This document shows, piece by piece, positions 40,285-48,643 of a DNA stretch of 64,000 bases. Below the pieces are notes generated by a model. That model was not told where the DNA came from. It did not search any database and worked only from the letters and a program-made list of their open reading frames with translations. Origin of the DNA: Actinomycetes bacterium (GTDB lineage: Bacteria; Actinomycetota; Actinomycetes; Actinomycetales; Micrococcaceae); contig JAFAAV010000089.1 of the NCBI GenBank assembly GCA_023426375.1, forward strand, positions 1 to 64,000. The letters are read 5' to 3'. The translations under genes were made by a program, and so were the position numbers. Position 1 is the first letter of the stretch. Each line of letters begins with the position of its first letter.

Positions 40285-41829
40285 ATGGGTGTCTGGCCAG
40301 TCCCCGCAAGCATTAAGCTCGGGCAGGCGTTCGGGGATCATCCCACGAAGAACCTGCCGTCGACTCACTGGCTGATCAAGCAGTTCGGCAACTACCAGCC
40401 GAACGGTCACACGGGTCACGACTTCCCCGGTAATGAGGGCACGCCGATCTATGCGATCGAGGACGGCGTGGTCATGTGGGCCGACGAGGGCACGAAGCTG
40501 CCGGGGGATAAATCGGCAACCGGGTGGGCGTCTCGCTGGTACCTGGATAAGCCGCACACAGGGCGCACGGTGGCGATCGAACACACCGCCATGGGCGGGT
40601 TCACATCGATCTACTCGCACTTGAAGTCGTGGGTGGTCAAGCCTTTCCAGAAAGTCAAGGCCGGGCAGCTGATCGGGCACATGGGCTCGACAGGCCGGGT
40701 GACCGGCACGCACCTGCACTTGGACGTTGTTCCGCACACCTATGCGTGGACGAACGGCTTCTACGGCCGCGTGGACCCCACACCGTACATCGGCGGCAAA
40801 CCTGCCCCACCTGCCCCCGCGACTAAGAAAACATCGCCTGCGCTCCCGCCGGCGGTGTTGGAACGGAGAAACGGAATGATCTGGCTGACAGATCTCGCGC
40901 ACCAGCTCCGCGCCCAAGGGCTGACGGTAGTGGAGGTGCCGGGGTGGAAGACCCGCGGTTACGCCGGCTACGGCTTCTACGGTCTCGGTGGAGTGCTCCA
41001 TCACCACACGGCCACCGGGCGCGCGGCGTTCGCCCGGTCGAACATGCCGACCCTCAACCTGCTGGTGCATGGCCGCTCGGATCTTCCGGGCCCGCTGTGC
41101 AATCTTGCGTTCGGCCGAGACGGCACCGTGTACGTCGTCGCCGCCGGTTGGGCCAACCACGCCGGGCGCGGATCCGCTCCTGGGTTCCCCAGGGACCAGG
41201 GCAACGGCTGGCTGGTCGGTATCGAGGCTGAATCCTCCGGTGTGGCCCCGTGGGACTGGACGAAGGACCAGCTGCGCGTGTGGCCCTACCTCGCGGCCGC
41301 GTTGGAGAAGTCCTACCTGTCCGCACGCGCCGCGCACCTGCGTCTGCAGCTGGGGCACAAGGAATACAGCTCCGAGGGGAAGATCGACCCCGCCGGCATC
41401 GACATGAACACCTTCCGCGCATCGATCAACAAAATACTCAGCAGCGGCGGAAAGACCGCCGCCCCCGCGAAGAACACGAAGACGAAGGACTGGTTCGACA
41501 TGGCAACAGAAGCCGACCTGCGGCGCATCGTCCGCGAAGAAATCAAGAAGAACCTGCGACACGCAGAGTTCGAGGACATCAACGGCAAGAAACAGACCCT
41601 CAACCAGATCTGGGTCTTCCGGACCCGCAAGGCCGAGCGGCTCCTCGGCGCGATCGCCGAGGCGGTCAAACCCTCGCGCCTGGCCCTGACCCTCTGGGGC
41701 TACACGGGTAAGACCGCGCACAAATTCGCCAATGGCAAGGCGATGGACGCCTACGCCACCCTCAACGAAACCCTCCGCCACGTGGACTCCGCCAAGGCCG
41801 GATCCACCAACAGCAAGGAGACCAAGTGA
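40285..41829 (+). CDS. endolysin with M23 peptidase and amidase domains
   Basis: A 514-residue modular lysin. Residues ~10-170 form an M23 (LytM-type) endopeptidase with H42/D46 (GHTGHDF) and H143/H145 (THLHLD). Residues ~195-375 form an N-acetylmuramoyl-L-alanine amidase of the amidase_2 type: HHHT (239-242), E314 (IEAES), H358 (GHKEYS) and the GKIDP motif. The C-terminal ~130 residues are an unknown, charged helical domain that may bind the wall. It cuts peptidoglycan at the end of the lytic cycle after holin action. GGAGGAAGG precedes the start. Confidence 0.93.
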   Translation: MGVWPVPASIKLGQAFGDHPTKNLPSTHWLIKQFGNYQPNGHTGHDFPGNEGTPIYAIEDGVVMWADEGTKLPGDKSATGWASRWYLDKPHTGRTVAIEHTAMGGFTSIYSHLKSWVVKPFQKVKAGQLIGHMGSTGRVTGTHLHLDVVPHTYAWTNGFYGRVDPTPYIGGKPAPPAPATKKTSPALPPAVLERRNGMIWLTDLAHQLRAQGLTVVEVPGWKTRGYAGYGFYGLGGVLHHHTATGRAAFARSNMPTLNLLVHGRSDLPGPLCNLAFGRDGTVYVVAAGWANHAGRGSAPGFPRDQGNGWLVGIEAESSGVAPWDWTKDQLRVWPYLAAALEKSYLSARAAHLRLQLGHKEYSSEGKIDPAGIDMNTFRASINKILSSGGKTAAPAKNTKTKDWFDMATEADLRRIVREEIKKNLRHAEFEDINGKKQTLNQIWVFRTRKAERLLGAIAEAVKPSRLALTLWGYTGKTAHKFANGKAMDAYATLNETLRHVDSAKAGSTNSKETK

Positions 41830-42350
41830 TGGCAGCACGACACGCACAACGAGCCAACACCGACCCACGCAACCTATCCCCGAAAGCCAAGTACGCAGGC
41901 ATCGCTGGAATCGCCGCAACCGGCGGGATGACTGTGATCGCCGCGTTCCTCGCTGCGATCCCCGGCGAAGCGCTCGCGGGGCTTGGCGTTTGGGCTGTCC
42001 CGGTTGGTGCAGCGATCGCTACGGCTGCGGCGTTCCTGGGTGCATACGCGAAGCACGACCCTGCACGCGACCCGTCACTCACCCTCGATAAGGCCGGCCA
42101 GGTTTACGCATCGGCCGCCGACGCCGAGGGCGAGACCGAGCGGTATGTGTCCGGGCATTACTCGAATAACCGACTCGCACCCGATGAGGCTGTAACAGAT
42201 GTGCCTGTCCGTCCGGACCCGGTCGAGCTGGAAGCCCAGGAGCTCGCTGAGGCCGATAAAACTGAGGCGAGAGAAGCCGCGGACTCCAACGCCGTCGTGT
42301 CTGAGCTTGAGCGAGAACTGCAGGATCAGGACAAGAGCGATCGTCCCTGA
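41829..42350 (+). CDS. holin candidate
   Basis: A 173-residue protein with two transmembrane helices (~23-45 and ~50-70; AGIAGIAATGGMTVIAAFLA) and a long acidic cytoplasmic tail. It directly follows the endolysin gene with a 1-nt overlap (TGATG), a common place for actinophage holins. A GTG one codon earlier is possible. Confidence 0.75.
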   Translation: MAARHAQRANTDPRNLSPKAKYAGIAGIAATGGMTVIAAFLAAIPGEALAGLGVWAVPVGAAIATAAAFLGAYAKHDPARDPSLTLDKAGQVYASAADAEGETERYVSGHYSNNRLAPDEAVTDVPVRPDPVELEAQELAEADKTEAREAADSNAVVSELERELQDQDKSDRP

Positions 42351-42362
42351 CTGAGCACGAGA

Positions 42363-42397
42363 AAAACGCCCCACACCGTGACGGTGTGGGGCGTTTT
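42363..42397 (+). terminator. strong terminator after the lysis genes
   Basis: A 16-bp stem (42363-42378 with 42382-42397, perfect) and a 3-nt loop ending in TTTT, followed by more T. It closes the late operon and isolates the next gene. Confidence 0.88.
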
Positions 42398-42497
42398 CTT
42401 CATGTCCAGTCCAAGTTCCCAGGACTAGTTCGTCCAAGCGTCGCCCATGGGTAGACTCAAAAGCCCCGCTCTTCCTCCGCCCCCGAAGGAACGTTCT

Positions 42498-43427
42498 GTG
42501 TCTGTGATTACCCCCGAAGAGATCACCGAGGGTGGTCTCAATGTACCCATCCACGCGTGTGATCTTTACCCCCAGTTTGCCCCTAGCCGCGCTCCCGGCG
42601 CTGCTCGCTACCGACACACGTTGCCAGGCGGGCAGCACCTCGATGCGCTGCTGGTCAACAAAACCTCAGACGTGCTGGTCGTGTGTTTCCACGGTGCGCT
42701 GGATCGAGACAAGAACACGTTGCCGCGGTTTGAGCGGCTTCGCACGGTGAATGGCATGGCGGTTAGCGCCATGTACGTGGGAGACCCGACGCTCTGGATG
42801 GACGATCGGATGCGCTTGTCCTGGTACGTGGGATGGCCGGAATTCGACGCACAAGGTGTCATCGCCGATTGGGCAGTGCGGGCAGCCCAGGCAGTGGGGG
42901 CATCACACATCATCTTCACTGGCTCATCCGGTGGCGGGTTTGCTGCCCTGCAAGTCTCAGCCCTGGTTCCGAACTCACTGGCGTTGCCGTTCAACCCTCA
43001 GACGATGATCTACCAGTACCGACCTCATGGGAAGTTCTGGTTTCAACGGTCACTCATGCGCGCCGCTTGGCCCAACCTCGCACCCGAAGGCGTGGACAAG
43101 TTCGACTTCTCTACGGACTGGACGGCCCAGGCGGATGATCGCATGTCCGCGGTTCGGAGGTACGCACAACCTGTACCGAACTTCACTCGTTTCGTCATCA
43201 ACCGCAACGAGGACCATTACGAAGGTCACTACGTGCCCTGGCTCGAGGCCGCACACGCGGGCGGTAATCGTAACCGAGTGGAGGGAATCGTGTACGAGGG
43301 CGGCACAATCCATGGCCCGCCCGCACCGCGAGTGTTCAACCAGCACCTGCAGGAGGCCCTGGAGTACGTGCAGGAACTTCCGCCCGTTGACACTGTCAAC
43401 GAACCCCCGGTTTCTTACCACCCTTAG
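42498..43427 (+). CDS. alpha/beta-hydrolase-fold protein, prophage accessory gene
   Basis: A 309-residue protein with GSSGGG at 142-147, a GxSxG nucleophile elbow with candidate Ser144. D239 and H272 are candidate triad partners. An early VVCFHGALDR strand-turn fits the oxyanion region. GTG 42498 follows AAGGA at 7 nt; an in-frame ATG at 42447 has no ribosome site. It lies between the late terminator and attR, outside the structural operons, so it is a likely moron expressed in the lysogen. Substrate unknown; lysogenic conversion or defence are open possibilities. Confidence 0.8.
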   Translation: MSVITPEEITEGGLNVPIHACDLYPQFAPSRAPGAARYRHTLPGGQHLDALLVNKTSDVLVVCFHGALDRDKNTLPRFERLRTVNGMAVSAMYVGDPTLWMDDRMRLSWYVGWPEFDAQGVIADWAVRAAQAVGASHIIFTGSSGGGFAALQVSALVPNSLALPFNPQTMIYQYRPHGKFWFQRSLMRAAWPNLAPEGVDKFDFSTDWTAQADDRMSAVRRYAQPVPNFTRFVINRNEDHYEGHYVPWLEAAHAGGNRNRVEGIVYEGGTIHGPPAPRVFNQHLQEALEYVQELPPVDTVNEPPVSYHP

Positions 43428-43486
43428 TCAGAGCAGTTCCGCACAGTTCCAGGGGAGCACGGTCCCGAAAGAGGCTGTGGGCGGTT

Positions 43487-43507
43487 TTCAATTCCCCCCA
43501 TCTCCAC
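43487..43507 (+). repeat. attR core
   Basis: An exact copy of the 21-bp attL core (2451-2471), now without the rest of ssrA. It marks the right prophage boundary. Confidence 0.92.
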
Positions 43508-43529
43508 AAATTTCCCGTATCGGGAGAAA

Positions 43530-43558
43530 GCCTCGCGTTGTATACGCGGGGCTTTTTT
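43530..43558 (+). terminator. probable original ssrA terminator, displaced to attR
   Basis: 9-bp stem (43530-43538 with 43544-43552, one G-T wobble) and a 5-nt loop, followed by six T. It lies 23 bp outside attR, where the chromosomal ssrA terminator would be in an uninfected strain. It now mainly follows the hydrolase gene. Confidence 0.8.
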
Positions 43559-43690
43559 CATGAGCTGTCGCCTCGCTTGCACGCTGATAGAAAACGATCA
43601 GGCGGAAGCACTGAACCAATCGGCACCCTGTGGAAGACTTGGCAGCAGATCCCACGAACAGTCAGCTAGACAGACAGGTAGGTGCATCCC

Positions 43691-44485
43691 ATGAGTGATC
43701 GTCCCAACGAGCCCCAGTCCGGTTCTTCCTCCGCTTCCGGAAACACCCCGGGCAACAACCAGCCCGAGTACGGTCAGCGCGTGGAAGGCAACGACCAGGC
43801 CTTCGGTCAGAACGCCTACGACCGGTCGCAGCAGAACTACGGTTCGCAGCAGCCCGAGTACGGCCAGTACGGCGACTCCCAGCCCACCGGCCAGCAGTAC
43901 GGTAACGGCCAGTACGGCAACCAGGGTTACGGCAACCAGCCCCAGTATGGCGACCAGCAGTACGGCAATGACCAGTACGGTTACCAGGGCCAGCAGGGCT
44001 ACGGTAACCAGGGTTACGGCAACGATCAGTACGGCAACCAGGCGTACGGCCCGGGCGGGGCGAACAACCCCACGTACTACCAGAACGATTACAACCAGCA
44101 GCCCTACGGAGACCAGAACTACTACGGCAACGGCAAGCCCGCGGGCAACGGCCTGGGCATCGCGTCCCTGGTGCTGGGCATCATCGGCATCCTGACCTTC
44201 TGGTTCTTCGGTCTGGGTGGCTTGATTGGTCTCGTCGGTCTGATTTTGGGCATTGTGGGGTTGGTCAAACTCCGCAAGACCCCCGGATCCTCCAAGGCGC
44301 TGCCGATCGTGGGTATCGTGCTCTCGATCCTGGCGATCATCGGCGGCATCGTGATGGCCTTCGTGTTCTTCTGGGCCTTCGACATGGTCAGCGAGTGCGT
44401 GCCGCTGCTCGAGTCCGGTTCCCAGACCGCTTACGAGCAGTGCGTGAATGATGCCGTCAACCAGAACATGGGTATCGACAGCTAA
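43691..44485 (+). CDS. DUF4190 membrane protein with QYGN-repeat N-terminus
   Basis: A 264-residue protein. Residues ~20-155 are a low-complexity Gln/Tyr/Gly/Asn-rich region with repeated QYGN/GYGNQ units. Residues ~156-240 form a DUF4190-type domain with two transmembrane helices around a short loop (GLIGLVGLILGIVGLVKLRK). Found widely in actinobacteria near the envelope; role unknown. It is the first chromosomal gene to the right of the prophage. Confidence 0.8.
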   Translation: MSDRPNEPQSGSSSASGNTPGNNQPEYGQRVEGNDQAFGQNAYDRSQQNYGSQQPEYGQYGDSQPTGQQYGNGQYGNQGYGNQPQYGDQQYGNDQYGYQGQQGYGNQGYGNDQYGNQAYGPGGANNPTYYQNDYNQQPYGDQNYYGNGKPAGNGLGIASLVLGIIGILTFWFFGLGGLIGLVGLILGIVGLVKLRKTPGSSKALPIVGIVLSILAIIGGIVMAFVFFWAFDMVSECVPLLESGSQTAYEQCVNDAVNQNMGIDS

Positions 44486-44501
44486 CGCGCCCTCCACAGC
44501 A

Positions 44502-44563
44502 TCGTGCCCCGGCACGGTCGACGACGCCGCTCCGCGCGGCGATCTCGGCCGTTCGGGGCACGA
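44502..44563. repeat. inverted repeat between convergent genes
   Basis: Arms 44502-44511 and 44554-44563 are exact 10-bp reverse complements; the interior is also self-complementary in part (CGCCGC with GCGGCG). No T-run, but the place between two convergent genes suits a bidirectional transcription barrier. Confidence 0.45.
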
Positions 44564-44610
44564 GTTGGTTAAGACGAGTACAGAAAGCTCAGCGCTGGGA
44601 AGGTTTGGTC

Positions 44611-45414
44611 CTAGGAACTCTCGCGTGTGCCCAGGATGTCCAGAGCGGCGTCGTGAAGTGCGCCGTTGCTGGCAATCGCGTTGGCGCCGAAGGGACCGTC
44701 CTGGCCCTTGAGCGAGGTGAAACGGCCGCCGGCCTCGGTGACGATGGGCACCAGGGCGGCCATGTCGTAGAGGTTGAGCTCGGGTTCGCACGCGATGTCC
44801 ACCGCGCCCTCGGCCACCAGGCAATAGGACCAGAAGTCACCGTAGGCGCGCGTGCGCCACACGGTGTCGGTCAGCTCGATGAACTGGTCGCGCACACCCA
44901 GTTCCCGCCACCCGGTCAGCGACGAGTAGGAGAGCGAGGCGTCCGAGAGCTGGTTCACCGATGAGACAGACAACCGTGTGGCTTGCGACAACGAGCGGCC
45001 CGTGAAGGCCCCCGAACCCAGGGCGGCCCACCAACGGCGATTGAGCGCGGGAGCGGAGACCACACCGGCCACGACCTGATCGTCTTCGACCAGGCCGATG
45101 AGGGTGGCCCACACGGGTACGCCGCGCACAAAATTCTTGGTGCCGTCGATCGGGTCGATCACCCATTTGCGGGAACCGGAACCGGAGGTGCCGAACTCCT
45201 CGCCGATCACGGCATCGCGGTTACGCACTCGACCCAGCTGCGAACGGATCACCGATTCGGCCTCGCGATCCGCGTCCGTGACGGGGGTGAGATCCGGTTT
45301 GGTTTCCACGTGAAGATCCTGGGCCTTGAACCGACGCATGGTCAGCCCGTCCACAGAGTCGGCCAGGATGTGTGCGAGACGGAGGTCATCCGTGTAGTTG
45401 CTGGGTGATCGCAT
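44611..45414 (-). CDS. hisN: histidinol-phosphatase (inositol-monophosphatase family)
   Basis: A 267-residue Mg-dependent phosphatase. Motifs are GEEFG, WVIDPIDGTKNFVRG (the metal site) and YDMAALVPIVTEAGG. In actinobacteria this branch supplies the histidinol-phosphate phosphatase step of histidine synthesis; inositol phosphatase activity is the alternative. The start at 45414 lies 5 nt from the rsgA stop, so the two are co-transcribed. Confidence 0.87.
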   Translation of the reverse strand: MRSPSNYTDDLRLAHILADSVDGLTMRRFKAQDLHVETKPDLTPVTDADREAESVIRSQLGRVRNRDAVIGEEFGTSGSGSRKWVIDPIDGTKNFVRGVPVWATLIGLVEDDQVVAGVVSAPALNRRWWAALGSGAFTGRSLSQATRLSVSSVNQLSDASLSYSSLTGWRELGVRDQFIELTDTVWRTRAYGDFWSYCLVAEGAVDIACEPELNLYDMAALVPIVTEAGGRFTSLKGQDGPFGANAIASNGALHDAALDILGTRESS

Positions 45415-45419
45415 GAGCT

Positions 45420-46550
45420 CTACGTTATCGCCTGTCCTAGTTGCTTTTCGTCGGCACCGGCCTGTGTTTCCCCGCGCGAGGCCGCTAACAACCTGCGCAG
45501 CGACTCGAGCCTCAGCGGCGCGGCCGCGGAGGCCTCGGGCCGCTGTACCCACTCGTCCAGTGCGCAGCCGGGGGAGTCCTGAGTGTGTAAGCAGCCGCGC
45601 GGGCAGTCCGCAGTGGCGGGCACGAGGTCCGTGAACGAGTTGAGAAGTTCTTCTTCACTCACGTGCGCCAGACCCAGCGAGCGGATCCCGGGAGTGTCGA
45701 TGACCCACGTACCGGGGGAGGTATCCGGCATGCGGAGGGCACGGGCGGAGGATGAGGTGTGGCGGCCACGACCGGTCACGTCATTGACGCCGCCGGTGGC
45801 GCGTTCGGATCCGGTGAGTGCGTTGACCAGCGTGGATTTTCCTACCCCGGAGGGGCCCAGGAACACACTGATGTGCCCGTCGAGGATCTCGCGGAGCCGT
45901 TCGATGGACGCGTCCGAGATGGCCAGGGACTCCTCGTGCACACCCACCGCGGGCCTGCCACCCAGGGCATCCGAGGGCTCGGTGCGCACGGTCTGGACGT
46001 CCAGCGCCTCCACATAGGTCAGGAACTCGGCCGGGTCCTTCAGATCGGTCTTGGTCATGCAGATGACCGGGGTGATGCCCGCGTCCGACGCCGCCGCGAG
46101 ACCGCGATCCACGAAACCAGTACGAGGGGTGGGGGACTCGGTGGCCAGGACCAGCACGAGCCGGTCAGCGTTGGCCACGATCACGCGCTCCACCGGGTCG
46201 GTGTCGTCAGCGCTGCGGCGCAAGATGGTAGCGCGAGGTTCGATGCGCACGATGCGGGCCAGGGTGTCCGGGTCGCCGCTGACATCGCCCACAACGCCCA
46301 CCTGATCTCCGGGGACGATCGGTTTGCGGCGCAGCTCTTTCGCACGGATGCACACCACGGTGCGCTGATCCTCACTCTGCTCGTTGACCACGCAGGTGTA
46401 CCGACCTCGGTCCACGGCGATCACGCGAGCGATCACGGCGTCCTCGTGGGTGGGGCGTTGCTTGGTGCGCGGGCGGGAGCCCTTCTTGTTGGCTCGCACC
46501 CGGACATCGGATTCGTCCCATTGACGGTGTGCGCTGGAATTACGCGCCAT
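45420..46550 (-). CDS. rsgA: ribosome small-subunit GTPase RsgA
   Basis: A 376-residue, circularly permuted GTPase that acts late in 30S assembly. Order of motifs: OB domain (~35-110), G4 TKTD, G1 P-loop GPSGVGKST, G3 DTPG, then a C-terminal zinc site DCPRGCLHTQDSPGC. The basic N-terminus (~1-35) is longer than in E. coli. It overlaps the aroA end by 11 nt. Confidence 0.95.
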   Translation of the reverse strand: MARNSSAHRQWDESDVRVRANKKGSRPRTKQRPTHEDAVIARVIAVDRGRYTCVVNEQSEDQRTVVCIRAKELRRKPIVPGDQVGVVGDVSGDPDTLARIVRIEPRATILRRSADDTDPVERVIVANADRLVLVLATESPTPRTGFVDRGLAAASDAGITPVICMTKTDLKDPAEFLTYVEALDVQTVRTEPSDALGGRPAVGVHEESLAISDASIERLREILDGHISVFLGPSGVGKSTLVNALTGSERATGGVNDVTGRGRHTSSSARALRMPDTSPGTWVIDTPGIRSLGLAHVSEEELLNSFTDLVPATADCPRGCLHTQDSPGCALDEWVQRPEASAAAPLRLESLRRLLAASRGETQAGADEKQLGQAIT

Positions 46551-47892
46551 GGCTGACCAGGGTGGTCCACATCTGGGGGAAATCGGGCAGCGTCTTGGAC
46601 GTGGTCCCGATGTTCTCCACGCTCACGTCCGCCACGCGCAGACCGATGATCGCTCCCGCGGTGGCCATGCGATGGTCCTCGTAGCTGTGGAACAGCCCGC
46701 CGTGCAGGGGCGCAGGAGTGATGATCAGACCGTCCTCGGTCTCCTCTGCGTTGCCGCCCAGCCGATTGATCTCGGTGGTGAGAGCGGCGAGGCGGTCGGT
46801 TTCGTGGCCGCGCAGGTGCGCGATCCCGCGCAGCTGGGACGGACTGGTTGCCAACGCGCACATGGCCGCCACGGTGGGTGCGAGTTCGCCGGCCTCGGAC
46901 AGATCCAGGTCGACGCCATTGAGCTGCGCCGGACCGGTTGCCGTGAGCACACCGTCCACCAGGTCAACGGAGCCGCCGAACTGCGGCAGGATGGTCCGCC
47001 AATGATCGCCACCCTGCGTGGTGTGGGACGGCCAATCGGGAATGCTCACGGTGCCGCCGGTGACCATGGCCGCGGCCAGGAACGGTCCGGCATTGGACAG
47101 ATCCGGCTCCACGGTGACGTCCAGACCGGGCACGGCAGTGGGTTCCACTCGCCACTCGGTGTCGCTCACGCGCGTGGCGTTCACCCCGGCCTCGCGGAGC
47201 ACTTCAACGGTCATGGCAACGTGCGGCAAGGACGGAACGCCGGCGGCGTCGGACTCGTGTTTGAGCACGAGTGGTGCGTCGAAACGCACGGCAGAAAGCA
47301 AGAGCGCGGAGACGAACTGTGAGGATCCGCTCGCGTCGATGGTCACGGTGCCACCGGCCACGCGTCCGGTGCCCGAGACGGTGAGCGGCAACGTGTCGCG
47401 GCCGTCGTCGTGGACCGTGACGCCCAGATCTCGCAGGCCTTGGATCACGGGGCCCATGGGACGGACGCGAGCGTGCGGATCGCCGTCGAACTGGGTGTCG
47501 GCGTTGAGGAGTGCGGCCACGGGCGGCACGAAGCGCATGACCGTACCCGCCAGCCCACAATCGATATGACGGGGAACCGGTCGGTGGACATCGGCGGCGG
47601 GACCCACGGGAATGGGGGTGATGGCGAGGTCCGAGCCGAAGGGCCCGGGCGCACCGGTGGGTTCGATCACCGCGCCCAATTGTTGGAGCGCGGAAATCAT
47701 GAGTTCACTGTCACGTGAATACAACGGCTTGCGCACCGTCGAGACCTCGGAAGCCAAGGCCGCCAGGACCAGATAGCGGTTGGTCAGCGATTTGGAACCG
47801 GGAATGCGCACGGTTCCGCTCACCGGGCGATCACCCGTGAAGGGCGCGGCCCACTGGGAGTCGGGGTGCGACAAGCCGTTGTCTGTATTCAC
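46540..47892 (-). CDS. aroA: 3-phosphoshikimate 1-carboxyvinyltransferase (EPSP synthase)
   Basis: A 450-residue shikimate-pathway enzyme that joins PEP to shikimate-3-phosphate. Signatures are the SGTVRIPGSKSLTNRYLVL substrate loop, CGLAGTVMRFV and RGHETDRLAAL. GTG 47892 is the most plausible start; a longer in-frame extension lacks family similarity. It lies 16 nt after the DoxX-like gene. Confidence 0.93.
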   Translation of the reverse strand: MNTDNGLSHPDSQWAAPFTGDRPVSGTVRIPGSKSLTNRYLVLAALASEVSTVRKPLYSRDSELMISALQQLGAVIEPTGAPGPFGSDLAITPIPVGPAADVHRPVPRHIDCGLAGTVMRFVPPVAALLNADTQFDGDPHARVRPMGPVIQGLRDLGVTVHDDGRDTLPLTVSGTGRVAGGTVTIDASGSSQFVSALLLSAVRFDAPLVLKHESDAAGVPSLPHVAMTVEVLREAGVNATRVSDTEWRVEPTAVPGLDVTVEPDLSNAGPFLAAAMVTGGTVSIPDWPSHTTQGGDHWRTILPQFGGSVDLVDGVLTATGPAQLNGVDLDLSEAGELAPTVAAMCALATSPSQLRGIAHLRGHETDRLAALTTEINRLGGNAEETEDGLIITPAPLHGGLFHSYEDHRMATAGAIIGLRVADVSVENIGTTSKTLPDFPQMWTTLVSHGA

Positions 47893-47908
47893 TGTGTGTT
47901 CGACCCTC

Positions 47909-48445
47909 TTAGTGGCTGACGGCGTCCTGGACGGCCTTCTCGGCCTGGGCGAACTTCTTCTTGGTGTCCTTGGAAACCTTGGCCGCGTTCTTGCGCACGT
48001 CATCTGCCAGGTGGCTGGCGCGCCACGCGAGCGAGGGGTTACCGGCGGTGTCCACAGAAGCGATCATCACGGCGCCCACCAACGAGAGGTTCTTGAACAC
48101 GTTGTTGCGACGGTTGGACTTGGCCTCCTTGGTGGAGGTGTCCGCGGACTGGTACTGCACGTAAGTGTTGATCGCGGTGGTGCCCAACAGCACGGACGCG
48201 GAAAGACGGGGGAGCTTGCTCAGCGCGAGAGCGGAAGCAGCCAGCACCTGCGCGGCGGCAATGCCCTGGGCCACCTGGGCGCGGTTGGCGGTCACGGGAC
48301 GGACCTGCGGCAACACCTGCTCCACCTGCTTCAGGACAGGGTCCAGCTTCTCGGCAGCGGCCGAGGAGTTGCGGAATGCTTCGACACCGCCGGCAACGTA
48401 ACCGGTGGCGAGCAGGGGACGGGCGAGACGACGAACGATGCTCAT
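47909..48445 (-). CDS. DoxX-family membrane protein
   Basis: A 178-residue protein with the DoxX-like start RRLARPLLATGYVAGGVEAF, three or four hydrophobic helices and a Lys/Ala-rich cytoplasmic tail (KKKFAQAEKAVQDAVSH). AAGGAGG precedes the ATG. DoxX proteins are linked to redox and thiol stress in actinobacteria. It is divergent from sigR. Confidence 0.85.
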   Translation of the reverse strand: MSIVRRLARPLLATGYVAGGVEAFRNSSAAAEKLDPVLKQVEQVLPQVRPVTANRAQVAQGIAAAQVLAASALALSKLPRLSASVLLGTTAINTYVQYQSADTSTKEAKSNRRNNVFKNLSLVGAVMIASVDTAGNPSLAWRASHLADDVRKNAAKVSKDTKKKFAQAEKAVQDAVSH

Positions 48446-48520
48446 GGTTCCTCCTTATGGTCCCGGCATTTCCGGGAGGGCACGTCTTTCATCCTAACGG
48501 GGTGCCACTGAGCCGCGCAC

Positions 48521-48548
48521 GGGAATAGCGGGGCGGGTCCGGCGTGTT
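48521..48548 (+). promoter_or_regulatory. SigR-type promoter upstream of sigR
   Basis: GGGAAT (48521-48526) and GTT (48546-48548) with 19 bp between them fit the known SigR/SigH consensus GGAAT-N18/19-GTT. It lies about 95 bp before the sigR start, so sigR probably activates its own transcription. Match by eye. Confidence 0.7.
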
Positions 48549-48643
48549 ATTCACCAGTAGACAGGAAGCGCCACACAGGTGGCTCCCAAAGCTGGACGGC
48601 ATCAAGCTGGACGGCATCGCGACCCACGGAAGGCAGGTAGAGC

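Larger units (their letters stand above)
2451..43507. mobile_element. complete tailed (siphovirus-like) prophage integrated in ssrA
   Basis: Bounded by 21-bp direct repeats at 2451-2471 and 43487-43507. It contains, in order, integrase, lysogeny control, early genes, SSB and RusA, terminase, portal, capsid, connectors, major tail, frameshifted chaperone, tape measure, tail tip, endolysin and holin. Every expected siphovirus module has an intact reading frame, so the element looks inducible. Codon and base usage change in blocks, which suggests mosaic origin. Confidence 0.93.

Noticed and set aside
40249..41919. A 556-codon minus-strand frame opposite the endolysin
   Set aside because: Shadow of the endolysin gene; low-complexity composition and no motif.
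43840..44110. Repeated QYGN-coding units as a possible CRISPR or tandem DNA array
   Set aside because: Units vary in length and spacing, keep reading frame, and encode a low-complexity protein segment; no spacer structure.
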